64,000 nucleotides of DNA from Epiperipatus broadwayi (GCA_028023455.1 JAQFVV010006471.1:1038123-1102122); one strand, 5' to 3'. Positions 24,490-37,690 are shown, counted from the first letter of the stretch. The notes: generated from the letters alone by a model not told the origin. Numbers and translations are program-made.

Positions 24490-26205
24490 TTAAGTCTTAT
24501 CTGGTGGTTGTCTTCCTCTATTGACATCACCTCTGCCTCCTCTGGGATGCGGGTTTTGCTCCCTAGGCTCATGTCCCTCTATCCTGTCATATGAACGCTT
24601 GCATTCCATCTCCCCTCTCTGTCGTCCCGTTTCCTGCCTCCTTGGGTTCCATCCCATAGAGTATCCCCAGTTTTTTGCCATCGTTCTTCCCCAGGATCCC
24701 ATCCATTCTTTACTATCGGCGATTCTTTTAGAGGTGTTCCAGATTGCCATCCATTTTCCTTTTGGTTGTCCCTGGTGGTGTCTAATGCACTCAGCAATAC
24801 GGCCACCTGATCCACCATCTTCTTCTCTGTACTGATCAGAGTTCGTTCAATATCCTTTGGAAACCCGGGCCTAATTATCCAGAGTATCTGCATCTCAGAT
24901 AATGGATTTGCAGTCATCATTCGTAACTTAGCCACTTGACGACGGAAGAATATTATAAATGATTCCTCCAGTCTCCATTTATCCTGTTTTATCTGATGCA
25001 ACACATCTTCTTGGAGTGAACTCCAATAACTGGTCTTCAATGCTTTATGATATCCTGCAAATGTGATGGGTTTCTGGAACAGTGAGTTCCACTATACATG
25101 AGATTCGCCCTGCAAATGGCTGCAGGTAACTGCTATCTTGGCCTCCTCACTTATTCTACCGAATTTGAAGTACCATTCCAGGCTGTTCAAATGCTCCATC
25201 GGGCTTTCTCCAGGGTTTCCAGCAAAGACTTGGATCTTCAGAAATTGGTGGAAGCCCACAGGATAATCCATGCAATTTCCAGATCCCACCATTCTACCTT
25301 CTCCACTGGTTCTTGGTCCTATGCCCTCTATGTTGGTATTGGTGCTGCTATTGGCTGACCTCCTTATACTTTCTTCAACTTTTGTATTTAACCCTGCTAC
25401 TACCTTTGCCACCTGACTTAAATTCTCCTGTATGCTCATCATCATCATTCTATGATCCTCCACTCTGACTACTTCCACCTCTTCTTCTGTCTTAACTCCC
25501 TTTCTGGTCACCCTATCCTTCTCCCAATCCAATCTTGCTGACTCTCTACCTCTGTCCTCAACTATTTCTGATTTCTCATATGCACATGGCCCCATACTCC
25601 TTTGTTCATCCCTCTTAATCTCTTGGTGAAATCCATCCCATGTGTCCTTAGCCTTTGATTGCTGGATGACCTCATTTCTCCCCTGACTTCAGCCATTCTT
25701 TTCCGGTTGTCTGTTTCTACCTTTACCATCCATTCTTCTATCCTTCTCTCTTGTTTATGCATGAATTCTTTCATAAATTGTTCTTGCTCCACCCTCATTT
25801 GCTTTAACATATCCATGATAAATCCATTACTTTCATTTCCTCTTCATTTCCTTCTTCTACTTCCTTTTCTTGACATTCAATTTTGGCTTGACCCCATACT
25901 CCTTTGTTCATCCCTCTTAATCTCTTGGTGAAATCCATCCCATGTGTCCTTAGCCTTTGATTGCTGGATGACCTCATTTCTCATTTCTTCCCTGACTTCA
26001 GCCATTCTTTTCCAGTTGTCTGTTTCTACCTTTACCATCCATTCTTCTATCCTTCTCTCTTGTTTATGCATGAATTCTTTCATAAATTGTTCTTGCTCCA
26101 CCCTCATTTGCTTTAACATATCCATGATATATCCGTTACTTTCATTTCCTCTTCATTTCCTTCTTCTACTTCCTTTTCTTGACATTCCATTTTGGCTTGA
26201 GCCCT
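24490..26205 (-). pseudogene. gag-like polyprotein gene, broken
   Basis: This is the structural (capsid-type) gene of the LTR element. The N-terminal part is a charged, probably coiled-coil stretch (MDMLKQMRVEQEQFMKEFMH), present twice through a tandem duplication (26125 and 25816). The capsid-like core at 25240-25092 contains VFAGNPGESPMEHLNSLEWY and HLQGESHV. An in-frame TAG then interrupts the frame where gag proteins usually have Trp, and the core continues in the same frame with WSSLQEDVLHQIKQ and FFRRQVAKLRMM (25040-24579). A different frame (24750-24490) offers an Arg/Gly-rich end, HPRGGRGDVNRGRQPPDKT. The order matches retrotransposon gag domains. No CCHC zinc knuckle was found. At least one stop and one frame change block a single product. 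Confidence 0.7.
25590..26200. repeat. tandem duplication in gag (about 302 bp)
   Basis: The segment starting CCCCATACTCCTTTGTTCAT at 25590 recurs at 25892. Copies run 25590-25891 and 25892-about 26200. They differ by a few substitutions and a 7-bp insertion in the second copy. On the minus strand the repeat carries the MDMLKQ N-terminal segment of gag. Confidence 0.93.
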
Positions 26206-27497
26206 TGTACGCATAAATATGATTTTTTATTTAACCCTTCTTTATATCTGGAATGATTATTACTACTATTGACCTCTTCTGACTCGACTTATACCCAACT
26301 TCTTTCGACTGACTTTATGTTTTCACTTTGATTAACTTTAGTATCTGTATTATTTATCGATTAGCATTCAGATCGCTAGCCAACCCAAACATCTGCACTT
26401 TGGTTCATCCTCTTGTTCTTCTGCCTTAGATTCGCCCGACTGCCTGTCCACCTTGATGATTGTCCTCTATTTTTTCCACTCATCTACCTCTGACCCCCTA
26501 TACCTCAATTAAATGATGCACTTATATATTCTTTTAAATTTAACTTACTTAAACACTATACTCGTTCCTCTGATAATGATATACATTATAAATTTGTTTT
26601 ATTTGACTGTATCTCTAACATTACCCTTCTGATATATATATATTTTCTACTCTTACATTTATAAAATTCGGCCACTTAAGGTTACGGCTGTTTTAAGCAA
26701 GATCATACACACATATATTTTTTTTTCCCTCTTACACATGCGACTATTCTAGAATCACATATATATATATTTCACTTAACTAAAAGATGCGACAATACTT
26801 ATAGTTTCTTCAATTTAACTTATATATGCGAATTCCTTTTATCATTAAATATTTTATTTTCCGCTTAACTAGGACACGTGATTATTAATTCACACATATA
26901 TCTTTCTTCATCTATTTTAATCATTTAACCTTTATAATTACAACATTACTGATACTGTTTCACTATTTCTAACTTAACTATTTTATGTTTTCATTAATTA
27001 ATTACATCCAGATTAATCTATTCTTTCACTTTACTGGGCTATGCGACTATTTTTTTTTCTCTATTATTTAGCGTAAACTTTCATGAAACTTTGTGTTATT
27101 CTCTTTCTCTTTTTTTTTGAAATGATTTATATTACATTACAGCAATCATTTGATATAATCAGCTCTTTGTTCGTTACAACTTGTCTCAATATTCTTGTCT
27201 CTGATGATATCCCTCACTGCGCATTTCAAACTTTGGTAATGATAACAAAAAAATAATCCCCCCCTCTTTCTATTCTTTGTACACACTTGACAATGAAATA
27301 CATATATGAAGTACTATAAAGCAAAAATTTATTCCTTCATCTTCGCTTCTCGCCACTTTAACTTACAGTGCTAATTTTATATATTGAAACACATATATAT
27401 ATATATATTTTCCTTATTTATTTATTTTTTTTAAAACTATTTACGTGATCTTATGAAATTATTTAACACATGATTATTAATTGCGCAGACATTTCAG
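26206..27497 (-). other. non-coding leader of the LTR element
   Basis: About 1.3 kb lies between the primer site and gag, without a sustained open frame on the element's strand. It is AT-rich with several AT dinucleotide runs. It presumably holds the packaging leader; no motif could be identified. Confidence 0.5.
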
Positions 27498-27515
27498 ATC
27501 CCGGACTGGCCCCCA
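27498..27515 (-). promoter_or_regulatory. primer binding site, tRNA-Pro-like
   Basis: TGGGGGCCAGTCCGGGAT lies 5 nt inside the 5' LTR. It differs at only two positions from the tRNA-Pro complementary primer site known from murine leukaemia viruses. It starts with TGG, complementary to the CCA end of tRNA. This fixes the strand of the element. Confidence 0.8.
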
Positions 27516-27520
27516 AAATA

Positions 27521-29243
27521 TGTAACGGGCACGCGATGATCAAAGGCTAAACTTCCCTTTTATGAGTACATAATGGGGAATTCTATAATTCAAAATTGTC
27601 CACTTTCCGTTACTGCAAGCAGAGAGAAATACGGAAATAGACGAGTCTATCTCCGTATTTGACCGAACCTGTATGCTATACGGATATAGCCCCAGGTTAT
27701 TTTTCCCGATCAACCTTCTCCCGACTGCTGTAAGATCTGACAGAGTTACAGCCCTTGGATGATTTATAAATTTAACAGAATCAAACGCTGCACCAGCAAT
27801 TTCCATGTGTTAATTCAATAATCAAAAAAAATGAATAATAGTTTTCCCACCCTAAGACTAGACTATCCCTTTTTGGATGTGGCGAAAAACGAGACAAGAC
27901 AGATTTAAATAGAAAAATATATTTAATAGAATAAATCAATCATAAAAAGATCTATAAAACACATTAACATTAAATAAAACAGATTATGATCTATAGTGCT
28001 ACAAGAAAAAGAACACATAAAAAAAAACTCTTATAAATGATGGTACATTTATAAATCGTCATTCTGAGTATTTATCAAAAAAATTCAAGAAAGTCTTTAG
28101 TAAACGATGTGCACATTGAAATATATAAAAAAGTATGTATCTTTACCTAGGTTTTAGTCTCTGAATTTATCCGACGTCCTGCCAACTGCCATGTAGATTT
28201 CTCCACTTCTTTAGGAGGGTCGGTCGCTCGTAGGTTCGATTTGGTTGTGTATAGCTTCTCAGTATTAAGGCATCATGGATGAGGCATCAAGGACAAGGCA
28301 TCGAGGACAAGGCAACTAAATGAATCCACCGGCAGGTGCTACGATGGCGGTTATTACATCTTGACAAGAACCATTAGTACAGTAAGTCCGGATCGACCAG
28401 CGATCACGATGGCCTTAGCCAGCCATTCTAGATGAAGCACCGATGTTAAAAGTCATATTTGTTAACTATATCAGTTGATTATCGGAGCTGTGTTTCACCA
28501 CCCTCTCACCACGAAGTCTCTAGCTCTAATCTCTCTTGAAAAACTTTTTTTTTTTTAATTAAAAAATTCCACCAGCCTTTGTCCTTCCGATCCTTTGTTT
28601 CACTTTTATTCACACCTTCTTTCTTACTATGCCTTCGGCCATATGTAAATTGGTTTTACCCACTCTCGTAGCACTATGTACCTTTATTTATTTCAATATT
28701 CTTGATTTTAATTAAACAGATTTTAATACATGTTTTTCTTTTTTTTTTTTTTTAAATTTGGACAAGCATTTATTATTTCTGTCTATATCCTGCTTCAAAT
28801 ACACTCCATACACGCATTTCGTTTATCGTCAAATGTGTACTTTAAAACCCAGATCCTTATCTTTTGATCATGTCTAACTTTCTCTGTTTTGCACGCTATT
28901 TAAGGGTTTTTATTTTTTTTAAACTTTACTTTCTTTCAAAATCAGATTTTAACTTGCATTTTATTTATATTTCTTTATCGCTTTATTTTTTAACATACAT
29001 TTCCAATATCTCTAATTTTATATTTTAATTTCACCAAAACCCGAACTTTGGAGGGTAAAAGATAAGAATCTTTTGATTCTAATTCCCTCTCTTTTTTTAA
29101 TTAGTTGAAACATTTCTTTGTTCTGTAAATTTTTCCAAGCTCGCTTTTTCTTTTTTTTCTTTTTTTCCTTCCAAACATAATATTTAATATTCTTTGAATG
29201 TTTAATATTTATATGTGTGACCGCAGTATGTGCGATCATCACA
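27521..29243 (-). repeat. 5' LTR of the minus-strand element
   Basis: On the minus strand this 1,723-bp LTR begins TGTGATGATCG and ends CCCGTTACA. It matches the other LTR throughout, with scattered substitutions. It lacks a 32-bp segment present in the other LTR near 22456-22487. Confidence 0.92.
27540..27806 (-). other. open frame at the inner end of both LTRs, function unknown
   Basis: An 88-codon frame beginning MEIAGAAFDSVKFINHPRAV stays open here. Its counterpart in the 3' LTR (22165-21866, 99 codons) begins MEIAGAVFDS. The copies differ by a few amino acids. Here it ends at TGA; in the 3' LTR that codon is CGA and the frame runs on past the LTR edge into flanking DNA. No known domain was recognised. 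It may be an LTR-encoded leader peptide or simply an open stretch kept by recent common origin. Confidence 0.35.
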
Positions 29244-29247
29244 ATAT

Positions 29248-32160
29248 ATATTGAAATATTAGATAAATATAGTATTCAAGAATGAAAGAAAATCTTCCAT
29301 CGAGTTATATCACCTCAATTTGTATTTTTTAGAGATGAACATTTCTTACAATAACTGTAGTTTATTAGAGCAACTGGCAAAGAAAATGTTTTTTCAAGTT
29401 TGTAAATAGACAAGTTAAAAAAAAAACTTTACGAAGTTCTTAATAAAAAAACATTGTTTACAATTTAAAATAGTAAATAATATAAACATAATTAAAATTA
29501 TATTATAAGATACATGTGCGTGCATTTAGTATGTATATGTTTGTCATTTGATCACTTATATATTGTTAAAATAGAATAATAAACTGGTATTGTATTTTGA
29601 TTTAATGAATTTATTGACAAATAAAATATTGGGATATTACAACATTTAGTGTGTGGCTTATCTATATGCTTGCACATATATCTAGAATTATTCACTATTA
29701 AATTAGAGTAATATTGTTCATTAATGATTGGAATATTTATCTTATTACACATTGTGTAAATACAGAAATGTGATTATTTAATAACTACTGTATTACAATT
29801 TATGTATTTGCAAACTAATTTCATCTATGTTAAATCATTTATTATTTTGGTTTAAATCTATTGAAATATTTTTTATATTTTTGCAAATACTTAAAGTCAG
29901 AATAACATATATGTATTATAGAGTAAATATCAGACCTTTTTTTAGTATTATTTCTAATTAAGAAATTTAGTAAGTATACATTTTAAATTATTCCAGTGAA
30001 ATTATTTAATACTAGAATGGATTAAGTTTTATATATATTCTTATTTATTTACTAAGGTCATTTGCAATGTGTATATGTGGCTGTATGTGTGTGTATATCC
30101 AGATGTTCTTTATTGAAATATTTGGATGGTGCAATAATAATGTTACCTTTTAAGTCCACAGACTTCATTTTACTTAATTGATTTGATAATTTGTTTATTG
30201 GGGACTACTACACTCATAGTACCTGATGACCCTACACATTGATGATCGTCAGCATTGCTATAATGCTCCAGTATTTTTGTTGTAAATTATATTGGATAGT
30301 TATTTTTAATACTTATGTATGTTCATGCAGTTGAAATATTGATTGCCTTTATAATATGCCCTAAGGTTGCCATTGGCCAGATGATGATTAGGCTGATTTA
30401 TAATGAATTTTTTAAAAATCAATTCACAAAGAATGACTATAGGCTTTTGTGTATTGATGATTTTTGCTGGTGATGCTATATTTATAACATTAAATATTAT
30501 TCCCAATGCTAATTTATTGCACATTCTGTATTTGTTACCACTATTCACTACACGTCACTGAGGCCTCTGGAATGAGGTGGGGGTTTTGTTGCAATTATGG
30601 TTTAAATCTTTTTGTCAGTATTATAAATTTATTAATATATACACAATAGAATCATGAGTTAGGTTTTCTATGTCATATGAACTAAGAATGTAAATTCAAA
30701 CAATTAAACTGGAGGTGATGAAGCCCATTGTGATTTCAATCTCATGATTACCATAGATGTATCCATATACACTTAGTAAATTCATTGATTAAACTTTGTA
30801 AAACGTAAGATGTAAGAGTAAATTCAAATTTTAAATGAAGTCAATAAAGCTCTTTTGATAAATAAAAAATAATAATAATAATTGGCATCAAGACTGCTCT
30901 ATCTAATGTCTGTACCATTACCAATGATGCAACCAATGGGTAGTTTGAATAGTCCATTGTCATCCATTTCCTGCTAATTTATCTCCATCCCACTTCCATA
31001 CAGTTGCATTATATATTATGAAAATATGTCACAGATCAATCCACAGTAAAAGCATCATTTCAAATTACATTAGAAAATGCAATCAGCAATTGGATTACTA
31101 GAAGCTGATGTTGACATGATATGGCATGCAATAGTAACAATAAGTTTAATAGAACTTAAAAAATTTGAAATGGAAATTAATTTAAAATAAAATTGAAGCA
31201 ATAAAAATAAGTCATGAGATGAAATGTTTAAGATAGGCATTCGGTATGAGGTTAAAAAAAACAGATTTTTTAAAATATTAGATAGTTACATAACTGATTG
31301 GAGAAAGTAGTAATAAAAATAAAATGTTTCTATGCGAAAATACTGATAATTAAAGTAAATAATCATTTTATAAATCATTGAAATTAGATTTAAAAGGATG
31401 ATGTCATGATATTTTGTTTAGGAGTTATAGAGAATAAAGATATGAACAATTAAAAAAAAAGAAAAAGAAATATTTAGAAATTTTTGAAATGAGAATTTGA
31501 AGAAGAATATAAAGGAAAGTTGTAAGGGTAAGATTAATTTAAATGAGAAGATTATATTAAATTTATATGCTTTCTCCAAGATGGACATTATATAATATTT
31601 GACAGAAATAAAATTTATCATAAACAATTTATATTTTGTATACACAAAATGTTAATCTTTTGGCAAAGCAAGATCAGATATGTATAATTTAGTTAAGATT
31701 TGATTTTAGCTATTGTTTCAGCATATTGTTTTATTTATTTTTTTAAATGATGAATAATTTATTTTTTATTTTTTTCAAGAAAAAGTACACCACATCCATT
31801 GTTTAAACAAAGGGGGGGGGGAGATCTTAGGCATAATATAAAATGTTAATTTTTTTTTTTATCAAAAATATAACTTTATTAATCCAGAAAAAGAGAAAAA
31901 ATACAGAGCATTGTTTTATAAAGAATAATTTTATTAGAATCGTTTTTTTTTTATTCATTCCATTATGGAAACTAGATGATTTTGTTTAATTATACAATTT
32001 TTATGTTTTAATGATGATTTAATTCACCTTTTTAAAATGAAAATATGCCACTGCCCCCCTCCCCAACACAAATCCACTTAACAAATAAGGTAAGATGCTG
32101 GTAAAATGATGTTTGTTTATACAAATTAATTTCAATTTGTCGCAAGATGATAATAATATA
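29248..32160. other. intergenic DNA, nothing recognised
   Basis: AT-rich sequence. A minus-strand open frame of 80 codons at 30306-30548 has no recognisable motif. There is a G homopolymer at 31813-31821 and a C-rich patch near 32051. No repeat boundary was established. Confidence 0.4.
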
Positions 32161-32164
32161 AATC

Positions 32165-33010
32165 TATTTCCTATAGCAAGAAAATAGCCAAAATAGTATT
32201 TAATAGGGTTACAAGTAAAAGACAGGCAACAAAATATGTAAGAAAGGTATTACAGTATGCAGAAGATTCAAATAAAGACTTTATGTCAGTATACTTGTGC
32301 AAAAAGTGAGTGATTGTGTTAGGAGAATTGTTGAGTGTTATAGTGACAAAGAATAGGATAAAAGAATAGATGCATTTAATAAAAAATAGGGAATTGGAAA
32401 GATGGAGAACTAGTATGGAGAGTAAAAAGAGTTTAAATACATATAAAAGTAAACAGATTATTGAGTGTGAGTTAATTTATGATAACAGCAAGGAAAGTAG
32501 TTTACTGTTTAAGGCACAAACAGGATTGTTAGCAATAAGGGAATATACACATAAATGGAGAAATGTGTGTGATTTAGTCTGCAAATTATGTAAGGAAGGC
32601 ATGGAAAATATTAAGCATCTGTTAATTGAACATAAATTCTTACAGGCAGAAAGAGTATAAATAATGAAGTTGTGAGAGAATAAATACAAACAAAGTAATT
32701 ATACAGAAAGTGAGATCTTGGTTTTTATTCTGAGTTTGGAAAAAGATAAGGGAATCTAGATATAAAGGCCATAGAGTGGACAAAGATGATGATGTGGAAA
32801 TGGGATATAGCAGGATAGAGAAGAATATGAAAAACACTTAGGGTGGGTAATGGAAAGGGAAGGTAGGGTGGCTAACAGGTTTCCCTGGGCATAGTGGCTG
32901 AGAGATTTCTGACTTTATTAAAAAAAGAAGCCATATAGTATTGCACCACAGCATATAGTGTAATACTGTATTGTAAATACTTTGAGTGATGGTGATTGAT
33001 AAAAAAAAAA
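32165..33010 (+). mobile_element. LINE family B, 3' end copy 1
   Basis: The frame at 32370-32660 encodes NRELERWRTSMESKKSLN, then a zinc-knuckle-like CKLCKEGMENIKHLLIEH. It matches the longer, cleaner copy at 44101-44745 in protein and DNA. Both share the 3' untranslated string GTGGCTAACAGGTTT. The copy has stops upstream of 32370 (a TAG at 32365) and after 32660, and seems to end in an A run near 33010. Confidence 0.7.
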
Positions 33011-35985
33011 TGTAATTCATTAGGGAATTTATGCAGGAAGAAAAGGTGGGTTCAAATTAAATAAAGCAATAAGTAGATTAAAATAAGAAATTGCAAGAGA
33101 AAAAAATGCAAAAACTGATTTAAAAGAAAGCTTTAATAAAATTATAGCTGGTAATAAGACTTCTGATAATTGGAGGAGTATAAGAATTAGATTGTTATAT
33201 AAAGAAATAAAAAAAGATTTTAGATTGTTAAATAACGATAAATCAGTACCATAGGTTATAAAATATTTACTTATTGTAATGGTCAGATTTGTACATTCAC
33301 ATAACAAAACCTAGAGCCCAGGTAAAATACATTAAATCTGATCAAATTGAGATAGAAATATTCCATGTCCAACCAAGCTTTAACCTATTTACCAGTGCTC
33401 CATGATTTACCACTCTTATGAATGACATTTCTGAGGTTACACATGAGCCTTAATTTCATTCACGAGCCAGCTCCAAACAAGGATATGAGACCCAAGGACT
33501 AACCACACAGCAACACATAAATGGGTTAAATAAACTAATAATACTAAACATAAAAGTAATATTAATATTTAATGAGAATGCATATCAAATGTATCTAATG
33601 AATAATAATTTAATTGGAATACGGGTAAAATGATAATGATGATGAGGTAAAATTTAAATAGGTTTTATTATTAATAATAATAATGAAATTAAAATAAAAA
33701 CAAAAGAAAATTACACTAAATTAGAAACTAAATTATACATCAATTTATGCATTTGTGGATCTTATAATGGAATGATATGGATGCAGTATGTTTAATAACT
33801 TCATGTGTGGTGAATAAATTATGTCTACGGAAGATTAATTAATATGCCAAATAATATTTCTATACCATGGTTTGCCAACTGATAATGTAACAACTCTAGC
33901 CAGAGACATATATAACAAATACAGCATGAGTAATGTGACTGTTTGCATGGAAATAAATAAGATTCGAGCATAATATGGAGCTTGAGAAAGATGCAAATCA
34001 GTCTCCATCAATCGGAGTCTCATGGCTTCTGAAAAATTCTGAATATATTCTACAAAGGAAGAACTGTCTAAAATAGCATTACATATAATTTTCTATAGGC
34101 AAATACTAAATATTATTAAATATGGTAATGTGGATGAGCAATGATTCACAGGACCCCACATATAAGTTGTGCATTACCTTGAGACCGAATGGCTTGCTAA
34201 TGAATTAATAAGAATGTGAACATGATGAGTTCAGAACTTGAATAAGCTTATTTAAAAATTCTGGGTCCTTGTTTCCCAGTTCCATACATGATAGCCTTAC
34301 CCAAAGAATATTCTCCCTAGCTGCAACTTGATGTCCACCATGGATGAGAGTAGCCGGTGAATGGGACGGTCTCTGCCATTAGCCCACGAGGATTAACAAG
34401 ACACTATGTATGAATACATACGTTGTAAATACACACCCACAACTCACAAGAAAAAATAACAAATATGTCAAAATTAATTAATTGTACCTTAAACATATAA
34501 CTACTATCTATGTATCCACAAAAGCCAGTTGATACATTAAGCATACCCTCATAATGCTATAAAGAAAAGGGCTAGATTAGTATGTTAATCTCATTTAATA
34601 GATAATTAACTTGCATTCTCCATTAGATTCTATGAGGGGAAAAGGAACATTTGAAGAGATCAGAATTAACTTTAAAGTATACCTTAACATTATATCTCTA
34701 TGGTTAGGCTTCCACTACCAGATAAAATTACATTAAATTAATCATTTATAGTCATATTATCACAAACCATAATGATTAATCAATGAACATAAATCTGAAT
34801 CAATTTATATTGCTATAATGATCACAAGGTGATCAGATATTATCTTTAAATCATATAATTTCAAAATAGTGAGTCAGGTTAAGATAAATAATTATTCTTT
34901 ATATTTATTAAGTTGGAGATAAAAATAATATCTCCAATACAGAATTACTAAAATTAATACACTTGCTGTTTGGAAGTACTTTTGTTATATTATCATAGAT
35001 ATAAGAAAAATAAAATATTAAGAATTACAATGTATAAAACATATAGGCATTACTATGAGCATGAAAGGGAAATATAGATTTATATTAATAAGTGATGATG
35101 AATTTTCTATTTTAAACATATGAAATATTAGAGAGTTTACAACTTTAAATTACAAAGGATTAAGGCAAGTATTTATCAATGACTTTACATTTAATTTAGA
35201 TAAAAGCTTTAGCAATTAAGTTTGAACTTTCATTTAAATTTAAAACCACTATAGCATTGAAAGTTACAGCTCTTTGCAGTGTTCTTAGGAATTGTTACCC
35301 TAAACTTCTTAGTGGCAGCTTGTCTGTTGGCATTTCTTGGTGGTGAGTATTGTTGCAATTCCTGTTCTCAGGATAGGCAGCACTCTTCCAGTTGATGTCT
35401 GTGTAGTAAGTTATTAATAAGAACATCTTCCATTGTTATCATGGCTTTGTCTAGCTTTGGCATGTAGGATGGAGATCACCATTCCCTGGGCTTGGGAAAC
35501 AGCAATTCCTGCCTGCCCTACTCAGCCATTTTAAAATTCAAACCGGCATGAATTATGCTAGCAGACGTTTTTTAAATTTTAAAGTGTCTTTTATATAGAA
35601 AAAATTAGCCTATTTATACTCGCTTGTGCTCAAGTTACAATTAATAACAAATTTTCTTGAATGATTCAAGCAATTATCTTTACAATTTTATATTTTAAAT
35701 TACCAAAATAATTTTTATATTTTGTTTTATCTTTCAAACAGGATGTTTTGCAGAGTTTGATCATTTACTTAATCTTGTTTACAGGATGAAATATATTTTG
35801 ACAACATTTATTGGTAATACATCTATGCATATATGATTTAAGCAAACTGAATATAAATTGACTTATAAATATGAATTAAACTACAATTTAAAATCTATTT
35901 TACTTTTAAACAAATTCACTTCTGCAATATATCTATAACAATTAGATTACAGACTTTGATATTTGCATATATATGTGAGCATAGC
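33011..35985. other. unassigned, possibly decayed LTR or other element
   Basis: The first 0.3 kb (33030-33260) reads in places like retroelement protein (IRLLYKEIKKDFRLLNND) but is not assignable. From 33276 the sequence TGTAATGGTCAGATTTG starts a stretch with GC-richer patches at 34255-34420 and 35270-35540 that stand out from the surroundings. No matching repeat, coding frame or target duplication was found. Confidence 0.35.
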
Positions 35986-35989
35986 TATA

Positions 35990-37690
35990 CAACCATATAG
36001 TATCTTGAGAAATACTTTTTAAGGGTTTAAACCTGACACAGGTGGCAATTGGATGGGTAAATAGATGAAACATATATGACATGAGAAATATATTATTTCA
36101 TTATATGATAAATTAATGATTTAGATTGTGATTAAAATGGAAGTGCATAAAATCTTGGTGGCAATTCAAAATGGATTTTGGTCAGGGAAACAGATATATG
36201 GTAATTTATTTACTCAGTTGACTGAAATATCTTGAAGAGAAATTAAACCATTATTTATTGCATTTTGAGATATAGAAATTAAATGATATTGGAAGAGATT
36301 TGGTATTGCTAAAAATAATTAAAAATCTTTGTAAAGTTAATTTTTATAAATATCAATTGGTGGATATAGAATCATTGAAAATTAAATATGAAATCAAGCT
36401 AATAGACAAATATCTATTATAATTTTTATTACTGAATATTAACAGAATTGTAAACTGAGGTAGAAAGATTAGGAATAAGGATGGGATTCCAAAACTGCAA
36501 ATTAAAAAAATATAACATATGGCAGTTCTCTTTTTTACTGTTGAATTGACTTTTTTTTTAAAAAATAATGTAGAAACTGTTATTATGAGAAATGTGCAAA
36601 AATATAAAAATATATATAAACTAAATTCAGTGCGAAAAAATTATTGGTAATTAAAAGAAAGAATAAAATTGAAGGACATAAAGTGAGACATATTTATCTT
36701 GAAAAAAAAAATGGAAGGGTACTGATATTTAGATGCTAAAATAAGTGGAAACAGGAATTATATAAATACTGTAGTTAAAACAAAAAAACTAAAAATATGA
36801 TGGCATTATTAAACATTTGTCATGTTTTATATATAACAAATATGAAGTTTATACAATAATTTAGAAAGGAATGATAGTTCTGATTTAACATTTGAAAATG
36901 AAACACTTTCTGGGGAACTTAGAAATTTTTAGATAGAATTCAAAAAAAGGTAGGTAAATATGCATAAGGTGATGAATTGTGGATAAAAAATGAAGCTATT
37001 CTAAAGATATAGAATAAACTTCCCTATCAATGAAAGAAATTAAAAATAAATTAATAATGTTTTGAAGATTATAGTATATAAATAAATATGTGGAGAAATA
37101 GTCAAACATAATGAGCCAAAAAGGTGTTATCATAACTGAAATTTAATAGATATGGATTTTATTTCTATGTACTTGCACAAGAAATGGAATAAATGTTTAG
37201 AAAATATATTATACATGCATAATTTATGAAGGATGACAAAAAAAAGGATAGGATAGTTGGAAAAAAGAATTAGATAAATGAATAGAAATAAAACGAAATA
37301 ATTTAATATTTTAAATCAACAAAATATGAAAAAATGTATGATAAACTCTAAAGAGAGTTTATTGTTATTTGATGAGTGGATAAAAAAAAGTTTGGACAGT
37401 AAGCATTATTTATGTAAAGTTAGGAAAGGAATATTTGAACATTGGTGTTTTTTTTTTTTTTGAGCTTAAAACAAATGATATCAAGAATGGGAGTAACATA
37501 AATGCGCAAAAAATAAAAAATATGAAGACATTAACAACACAACTTTTATTAAATGGAATAGAAGAAAACAAGAAATGTGTCAATGTTGAAAGTTAATTTG
37601 GTGGTTATAGATGGATAAAGAATAATAGGGATGGTAAGCTGAAGTAGTTAAAAAGATATCCTTTTACATCAACAGTATATAAGGAATAAA
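35990..37690 (+). mobile_element. LINE family B, older and longer copy 2
   Basis: This stop-ridden sequence resembles the family B 3' end from about 37140 to 37450 (equivalents of the YLYKRWDDCVN, KSLNIYRNKQ and CKLCKEG segments). Upstream it has reverse transcriptase-like traces near 36165-36250 (QNGFWSGKQIYGNLFTQLTE). It is much older than the copies at 32 and 44 kb. Its 5' limit is uncertain. Confidence 0.5.

Larger units (their letters stand above)
21876..29247 (-). mobile_element. complete-ended, gag-only LTR retrotransposon
   Basis: Two direct repeats, 21880-23629 and 27521-29243, flank a 3.9-kb interior, and both LTRs begin and end with TG/CA. ATAT at 21876-21879 and 29244-29247 is a candidate 4-bp target duplication, though both flanks are AT dinucleotide runs. 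Primer site and polypurine tract place the element on the minus strand (5' LTR at 29243-27521). The interior encodes only gag-like sequence. No protease, reverse transcriptase, RNase H or integrase motif was seen, and the 0.86 kb between gag and the 3' LTR is non-coding. It would need another element's enzymes to move. The gag style suggests the Ty3 group. Confidence 0.9.

Noticed and set aside
24521-26216. Several plus-strand frames of 86-104 codons
   Set aside because: They are antisense shadows of the minus-strand gag; Ser/Leu-rich with no domain.
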